Of a stretch of DNA of 64,000 nt, positions 57,893-64,000 are shown in pieces. The notes below the pieces were generated by a model that saw only the letters and a list, made by a program, of their open reading frames with translations, did no database searches and was not told the DNA's origin. Both the position numbers and the translations under genes were made by a program. Numbering within the stretch: position 1 is the stretch's first letter; the number at the start of each line of letters is the position of its first letter. This stretch comes from Coenobita brevimanus (taxonomy: Eukaryota; Arthropoda; Malacostraca; Decapoda; Coenobitidae): assembly GCA_032717465.1 (NCBI GenBank), contig CM064712.1:20272717-20336716 (forward strand), given 5' to 3'.

Positions 57893-58805
57893 TAAGAAGT
57901 CCAGGTTACGCCACTTTCAGCCAGGAGATCAGGTTTTGATTCTGCTACCAGTTCATGGGCAACCTCTTCAAGCCAAGTTTAGTGGCCCTTATTTCGTGGA
58001 GAAGAATCTCAGTGATGTCAGCTATGTCATCGCCACACCAGATCGTAGAAAGAGCAAGCAACTATGTCACATCAACATGCTAAAGTTATATCACAGGCGG
58101 GACGAAAATAATCCAGTCTGCACTGTAGCTGTTCCACCCGAGTCTGCAAGTGAAGCTCTCACATGCAGTATGAGCCTGAGTGATAGTTTGGGGAAGAATC
58201 CTGATATCATGAATGATCTCCAGACTAAGCTTTCTCATCTACCTCCCAAGGAAAGGCAGGAGTTTTCGGCATTACTGCAGGAGTACCCGCAAGTGTTCCG
58301 TGCTACTCCAGGAAGAACCACTGTGTTGATGCATGATGTCGATGTTGGAGACGCAAAGCCAATTAAATTGCCTCCTTACCGTGTGAACCCAGTGAAAGTT
58401 CCTCTCATCGAGAAGGAGCATGGCTACCTGTTGGACCACAAGATGATTGAGCCCTGTCAGAGCGAGTGGAGTTCTTCTGTCACTCTGGTCCCCAAGCCAG
58501 GTGGGTCACAGCGGCTTTGCATTGACTACAGACGTTTTAATCAGATAACCAAAACAGACACTTACCCTCTCCCTCGTGTGGAAGATTGCATAGACAAGAT
58601 CGGAAAGGCTAGGTACATAAGTAAGTTTGATTTGTTAAAGGGATACTGGCAAGTACCTATGACTGAACGTGCTAGGGAGATCTCATGTTTTGTAACATTA
58701 GGAAAGACATTTGCATGTTCCGTAATGCCATGTACAGATTGTTTTAGAGTAATAAGAAATTTCCTTTGTAAATTTCTTTTTTCTTTGTGGGGAGGTGTTA
58801 CATAG
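57876..58805 (+). pseudogene. Integrase C-terminus and truncated reverse transcriptase
   Basis: One frame of 309 codons. The first part (LRHFQPGDQVLILLPVHGQP, KFSGPYFVEKNLSDVSYVIA) is the integrase C-terminal GPY-type domain. After a linker comes the reverse transcriptase: PYRVNPVKVPLIEKE, WSSSVTLVPKPGGSQRLCID, YRRFNQITKTDTYPLPRVED and motif A KFDLLKGYWQVPM (catalytic Asp). The palm then degenerates after EISCFVT; motif B is scrambled, the YXDD box and all RNase H are missing, and the frame runs through the polypurine tract into the 3' LTR. About 1 kb is missing compared with a complete pol. Confidence 0.88.
58789..58795 (+). promoter_or_regulatory. Polypurine tract
   Basis: GGGGAGG immediately before the 3' LTR, the priming site for plus-strand DNA synthesis. 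Confidence 0.75.
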
Positions 58806-59578
58806 CCTATGATTTCATCATCCTTTGTGTAATTTTAATGCACAGTTGCTGCATGTTTGATCACGAGCGTGTTCTGCCTCAGTCCCCCCCTTCTACCGTT
58901 ATAGTAGAGTAAGTCGTCCTTTCTGTTATTCAGTGTGGGATTGTCGACCGTTTGTCCCCATCGCTTCATTTGCGCGTCCCTCTTACAAGTTGTGTCAGGC
59001 TCTGCCGGCTCCTATATAATGAGCTCAGTCTCTGCATCATTGCCACTTAGATCTGCTCCTCATATTGTTCACATCTCTGTCCTCCTCTGTACAGATATTA
59101 TTATTGTGAGTGCTCAAGAAGTCTCCAACCATCTAGCAGCTGTGTGTAATTTGAGTATAACTGTTATTGCATTTTTTCTTGTACTGTATAGCATAAGTTT
59201 AATTTGTAGGCCTTGTGAAGTTTTTGTAATTCATGTAGGGTTCTTTATGTCAGTCATTTTTGATAATAGTTTGTATCTGTAATTATTTATCTGGCATTCA
59301 CTGAGTATTATCTGGTATCTCATTTTATCAGGGCTGACTAAGATAAATTTACTCTTGCTAATTTCGTGTTAATAGAGGCTATTGCAGTTAACCATATATT
59401 TAACCTGTTTTTGCCATTACATTATCCTTATGAGTCCTGAATGTTTTATTGTTAGTTTGAGCATTAAACTTTGACTTGTAATTTTACCTAACTCTTTGTT
59501 TTGAACCTGGAACTTTACGGGACAGTAGTGATTTTTAGTATTCTCACTTAAAGTGTACATTATCTTTCTCTGTTCCGT

Positions 59579-59582
<4 letters not shown>
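58796..59582 (+). repeat. 3' LTR
   Basis: Same length and ends as the 5' LTR; I count about 10 substitutions and no indels between them. Confidence 0.95.

Positions 59583-59649
<67 letters not shown>
59583..59649. repeat. (TA)n microsatellite, right part of LTR-element target
   Basis: Continuation of the TA repeat at 54139-54207. Confidence 0.97.
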
Positions 59650-59651
<2 letters not shown>

Positions 59652-60776
59652 AACAATACGTTGGTGATAAAATTCATCAGTATAGCTAAGGTTTCAAATA
59701 TTCGGCTCTTAGGAAAACTGTTAGCTTTTTTTCCTCTTTTTTACTTAGTACGAGCATAATGGGACACAGAGCTTAATTTTATTTAGTTCTCTACATCTTC
59801 ACAATACAGAATCTATCATAAATAATAAATTCTTGTGTACTCAGTCACACCTAGTTTGCAGATAACATTCCCGGTATATGATAAAAACAGTGATTATTAA
59901 ATGGACACCATAAGAGGCAGGAACTTAAGTCCTTTAAGACCGATAATTATTTTTTTCATCTTATTCTCACTACCATTAGACACCTTTTATCATATTGGGG
60001 ATATCTGTACATGGCATGAAGTTAATGAAGACTGTATCTAATCCCTTCAGTTCGAAAAGTCTGTCTTAAGTTGAAAGAATCGTGTGGAAATAGAGAGAAT
60101 GAAAACAAAGAGGAGAACACAGAGGGTGTAATACTGTATCTGCACCCACACCAATTGATCTATGGGCACAACATTTGACTTTACTCTGTAACCTTAACCT
60201 TCACCAACTGCTGTGAAAATTGAATCTCTTTATCCTTCATTTGCTCTGAAATCTCCCAGTAAGTTTGGTCTGAATCAAATTCAGGCTTTTAAGATGACTT
60301 TGCCAGTTGACCTTGACCTCTGGCCTTTCCCTGTGATTTAACATTTAGTTGATTGTTTTCAAAATCTAAACCCTTTATTCTGTAGAGAGTTGTTTACGTT
60401 GCATTATACGTCAGACCTGCATAAACCAATGTGAGGCTATATATTAATATAAAAATCAAATTACAAAACATGCTCTGAATATTAAAAATTTTAGGAGGAT
60501 CTACGTGATGATAGTGGTGTAGCACACTTATAGTTTAATTATTTATTTAATTAGGGATTTGTTGAGGTGTCTGAGAAAATATTGACGCATATCCTAACTT
60601 TTACTATAAGATATTTTCCCCAAATTTTATGAAATAGCCTACGGATAGCAAAAATAATTTAGGGGTCATGACACAAAAGGAGTTAATGTGAGCTACTAAT
60701 AACCCATTTATTAAGAAAGATCTGGCACTCAGAGTGCATTTTTTATGGGATTAATAATTGCTAATATACTATCTGT
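59650..60776. other. Intergenic, no gene recognised
   Basis: AT-rich. TTGACCTTGACCT near 60308 is one of several TGACCTTGA-type words in the window. No coding region supported. Confidence 0.5.
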
Positions 60777-61290
60777 CTACCAATCTGTCTGTATATATAC
60801 ATACTTACCTATCTCTGCGTTTCTATCTACAGCCAGACGCCACAAATTAATCTCCTCAATGTCACGTTGTCCTCCAGAATCAGGCTGCCATCTCTCCAAC
60901 TTGCACCATCGTCGCATATACCAGTCCACCTCATCCCTCCATCTCATCCACCATTCTCCCTTTTCCTCTCCGTCGTCCACCTCACTCACATTTTCCTTGT
61001 CAGTCATCCATTCTCCATTCTCTCTACATGCCCAAACCATCGCAAGGCACTCTTAATCCAGGGCATCCACACCAACGTCAAGACGTCCCTTCACTTCCTC
61101 ATTTGTCTGTCTGTCACTCCTCTGTCTCTCAATGTAGAGTAACTGCACAGGCTTCTCTCAAATACCTCACTTTTACTGCTTTTACTCGTAACTTGCAATC
61201 TTCCAACAGACACTAATTTTCGCTTCCCTACGTTAAAGTATAGATCACAATACTGTCCTGCAGCGACTTTCTAATTTGCATGCTCACTTC
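60777..61290 (-). mobile_element. RTE-like LINE 3' fragment, decayed
   Basis: On the minus strand the frame from 61040 gives VWACRENGEWMTDKENVSEV, DDGEEKGEWWMRWRDEVDWY and WRLAVD, and the DNA ends GTGGCGTCTGGCTGTAGATA, the same 3' terminus as the copies at 19931-20345, 23694-24390 and 24590-27705 (GGCRTCTGGC + TAGATA). Upstream (61040-61290) contains decayed SLRGVT-like and KYLGS-equivalent sequence. Limits approximate. Confidence 0.7.
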
Positions 61291-61394
61291 CCATTTCGTA
61301 TCACTGTTCTCACTGACGTCTTACATACGTGTCATATTCATATTTCGTCCTTCACACTTTGAATCATATATTACCTTTGTTGTGATGAAACATG

Positions 61395-61570
61395 GCTATC
61401 ACAACGTCGGGATGGCGCAGTTTCAAAATGGAATCCCGTATATAATGTATAGGGGCGCGTGCACCAAAAAGATCACGAAGGCCAGCTTTACCCATTTGGA
61501 CTAACAGACCTTAGCTATTTAAATGCAGTTACTCGCAAGGCCACGCTAACCTTCGTAGTAGTATGTTTAG
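61395..61570 (+). repeat. SINE-like repeat family 3, copy B
   Basis: Diverged copy of 44925-45110 in the same orientation; GCGCAGTTTCAAAATGGAAT corresponds to the B-box-like part of copy A. Confidence 0.5.
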
Positions 61571-61845
61571 TATGTTTTGCGGTATTATCATCTCTGCAAA
61601 TTGCTTCTACCTTTCTATGGTACACACTTAAGGAGGATAAAATAGTCTTTAGGTGGCAAGAATCACACAAAAGTGGTCATTATACTGAAGGGGTAAAAAT
61701 CTACCAATATTTCATGAATGTTTAGTTAATTTTAGTCTCCACCAAACGACTTTATTCAGTTTAGGGTCATAATTTTGTACCTTTATTATTATCATCTTGA
61801 AAAAAAATCTTTGAGAAAAAGAGCTATCTCTAGTGTTAAATGCAA

Positions 61846-61881
<36 letters not shown>

Positions 61882-62053
61882 CTTATTGCGCCTGAAGTCA
61901 GAAATTGTACATCACGGCAGAGACAAACGTTTTTCTCCCAATTACATCTCTGACCAGGTGTGAGATTTATGTTGCTTGGCCATAGTACTGAGATCATTAT
62001 TGTTTTTTCCACCACGAAACGTTTGTGGGAATGGAACCCGGTGACGTGGCAGA

Positions 62054-62055
<2 letters not shown>
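61571..62055. other. Intergenic, no gene recognised
   Basis: Contains (TC)n at about 61849-61878. The short frames here show no motif. Confidence 0.5.

Positions 62056-62151
<96 letters not shown>
62056..62151. repeat. (CA)n microsatellite
   Basis: About 96 bp of perfect CA. Confidence 0.97.
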
Positions 62152-62448
62152 TCATATTTTTGCGTTCTTTGGTAGGGTTGAGTGTGCTGCTCTTTTATGG
62201 TAATTACCGGTAACCCTTTGACTTCTTATCATATCTCACATTCAGTTGAAACACTGTAACCAGAATAATGAACAGCTGTAAAGAGTCTAAACAGCAGCTA
62301 TACTGTCAGTGATAAGGGGTGCTGTGTGAGGAAGAAGGGGGTAGAGAGTATAATCTTAGATTTTTTTTTACAAAGACTATTATCGGGTACGTGTTACCTT
62401 TAGAGAAAGTTGGCCTGCCTGCAGTCCACTGGGTTTACAGATCTGTTA

Positions 62449-62502
62449 CTACTATTACTACTGCTGCTGCTAGTATTACTACTATTATTACTACTGCTAC
62501 CA

Positions 62503-62533
<31 letters not shown>

Positions 62534-62535
62534 AG

Positions 62536-62567
<32 letters not shown>

Positions 62568-62572
62568 ATAAT
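62449..62572. repeat. (TAC/TGC)n trinucleotide repeat
   Basis: ACT/TAC triplets with a few CTG and CAC variants, ending in AATAATAATG. Confidence 0.93.
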
Positions 62573-64000
62573 AATGTAATAATAAGTAGAATGTTGAGAC
62601 TGCCGAAGCAGTATTCAAAGAATTTTCCAGGTGAAAGTCTGGATGTCATCATTGTAGACCTAATATTACAGGACTTTTGGCATAACTCAAATTTTTTTAC
62701 GCATTTTGACCTGTGACCTTGAGATCAAGGTCAAGGTCATTCATACTATGCATATGCTCACTCATGATCTACTACATTTCCACCGAGTTTTGTCGAAATT
62801 GGCAGAATACTTTCCGATTTAGCACTTTCAGACATGAGGTGGCCATTTTCATTTTCCTCAGTATCTCGAAAAGTATTTGTTAGATCACAATGTCACTACC
62901 CAGGCGCACTTGTATACTGTATGTTGACGACTATATACTGGACCATTTGCAAAGCAATCGATTCAGTAGTTTTTGCTGCGCAGAACAAAATTTAAAAAAT
63001 AACATGGAGGTCGCTAGTGTGGCGCTAGTGCTAAGGAAAAATTGTGCCAGAAGAAGCCTGCAGCCAAGATACATCACTCCTGAATTTTTCAAGCCTCCAT
63101 CTCGAACTGTCTTGGAATGCCAGCCTCCTAAATAAAATAAAATCTACAATATCAAAATTAAGAACTTCACAGAATATGGAGTTCTTAATAATAATACCAC
63201 CACAATCACCACCACCATCATATTTGTGTTAATATTCCCACAGTGATGCAAATTGTTAATATGGATGCATTGTGCATATGTCAGGACTTCATATTATAAA
63301 AATACAAATTCATAATAGATAGGAACACAAATGTGTAGTCTTAAAGGTAGTCAAGCTAGGTGGGAAAAGAAATGTGTTTGCGATTTCAGTGGGAAAGGAA
63401 ATGTGTCTGCATTTCTGTAAGGAATGCCAGACGTGCACTATGTCACCGGAAACGTTACATGCACACAGACACACGGGCTTCTCGAACATTCTAACATGGG
63501 TCTAGAACACGTGACACAAAGCCCTCCTAGACAGGGAAGGAAGAGTTCGAGTCAGAAGGGGGCTATAGAACCGAGAGGTTGTATGAGAGAGAAGACAGAA
63601 AAGGGGGTCTAACGAGACAATCTGGGAGGTAACAGCGGACTCTGTACTTCACTCGTGTGTGAGAAACTTCAGTTAATCTTTTCAAGACAAATATAATGAT
63701 AAATAGTCCCATATTAATCTTTACCTCTCCTGTCATTGCCTGACAAGGGGAACTAAGATTATCTACTTACAAACCTACTCACGGATAACTACCTCTCGTC
63801 CAAGAGTATAACTTACGCATCACTGATCTACAAAACACTACAAGAAGCTATGAAGTTTTACAAGACCTAAACCCCTTATTTTTGGCAAGACTACTGAAGC
63901 TTTGCTATTAATTATAATCCATAACTGTCTAAATTTCGGTTTTGTTGTGGGCATATGAAGAGACTTCATTTACTGTGTTGAATTTACAAAACAAATGTTA
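62573..64000. other. Intergenic, no gene recognised
   Basis: Anonymous DNA. An 81-codon frame at 62890-63135 (RRTCILYVDDYILDHLQSNR...) has YVDD by chance; flanking sequence is not reverse-transcriptase-like. Short triplet tracts near 63190-63220. Confidence 0.45.
62714..62739. promoter_or_regulatory. Palindromic nuclear-receptor-type half-sites
   Basis: TGACCTTGA (62714-62722) and TCAAGGTCA (62725-62733) form a perfect palindrome with a GA spacer, and another AAGGTCA follows at 62733-62739. TCAAGGTCA is the monomer site of FTZ-F1/SF-1 and ERR-type receptors. Binding is not shown; similar words occur in repeats elsewhere in this window, so it may be part of a repeat. Confidence 0.4.

Larger units (their letters stand above)
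54208..59582 (+). mobile_element. Ty3/gypsy LTR retrotransposon, Gmr1-like order (INT before RT), defective
   Basis: Complete 5375-bp insertion: two 787-bp LTRs, PBS, gag, protease, integrase, partial reverse transcriptase, polypurine tract. ATAT on both outer sides (54204-54207, 59583-59586) fits a 4-bp target duplication, and the flanking DNA is one TA repeat. In ordinary Ty3/gypsy elements reverse transcriptase precedes integrase; here integrase comes first, as in the published Gmr1 group. I count about 10 differences between the LTRs, roughly 1.3 percent, so insertion was fairly recent. Frameshifts and loss of most of RT and RNase H make this copy non-autonomous. Confidence 0.92.

Noticed and set aside
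62890..63135. YVDD motif suggesting a reverse transcriptase
   Set aside because: Flanking residues lack any other reverse-transcriptase motif in all frames nearby; likely coincidence.

Overview
The window reads as nuclear DNA of an animal, most likely an arthropod and plausibly a decapod crustacean. That assignment is an inference from the mixture of elements (RTE-like, I-like, Jockey/CR1-like LINEs, a Penelope-like element, a Ty3/gypsy element with integrase ahead of reverse transcriptase, a pogo/Tigger transposon) and from the very heavy load of TA, CA/GT, CT/GA and trinucleotide repeats. I see no host protein-coding gene, no functional tRNA or rRNA gene, no operon-like organisation and no CRISPR array. 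Almost everything that can be named is a mobile element, a decayed copy of one, or tandem repeat.

Layout. 1-4840: intergenic DNA with a dispersed repeat (538-973), a long ACC/ATC trinucleotide tract (1214-1862), a 180-bp tandem duplication and a hairpin. 4843-8346: a pogo/Tigger-type DNA transposon with matching ends and TA target duplications, its transposase on the minus strand broken. 8446-10662: a 5'-truncated Jockey/CR1-group LINE. 12291-13810: a CR1/Rex-like LINE lying inside a CAC-rich tract. 15060-20878: a near full-length I-group LINE (ORF1 with zinc knuckles; ORF2 with endonuclease, reverse transcriptase and RNase H) that was later hit by a short RTE-like 3' fragment. 21065-22740: a Penelope-like element in the inverted-repeat arrangement. 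22921-30765: short TIR elements, two strands of RTE-like LINE material and a cleanly delimited 5'-truncated LINE with 13-bp target duplications.

31782-33057: a 118-bp tandem array split by a solo LTR; removing the LTR plus one target duplication restores the array phase exactly. 33252-38903: further TIR-element copies, a tRNA-derived SINE and two LINE remnants. 41225-46300: a 30- to 70-bp minisatellite domain interrupted by a 3.15-kb element with about 240-bp terminal inverted repeats and an unfamiliar cysteine-containing protein, then by a SINE-like repeat and a foldback element. 46563-47340: a 12-bp minisatellite with 120-bp higher-order duplication. 47988-50300: a decayed minus-strand Jockey/CR1-group LINE with poly(A) tail. 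53583-59649: a stack of SINE fragment, GT repeat, pogo-like MITE, TA repeat, and a complete 5.4-kb LTR retrotransposon (gag, protease, integrase, then a truncated reverse transcriptase) whose two LTRs differ at about 10 of 787 positions by my reading. 59650-64000: mostly anonymous DNA with one LINE fragment, one SINE-like repeat, microsatellites and a palindromic nuclear-receptor-type site.

The most promising item for novelty is the long-TIR element at 41581-44734: its protein matches no transposase family I can name. Also notable are the gag-PR-INT-RT order of the LTR element, and the several independent places where nesting and phase let the order of insertions be worked out from sequence alone. 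Boundaries given without a target duplication are approximate, and all family names rest on motif recognition, not on a database search.
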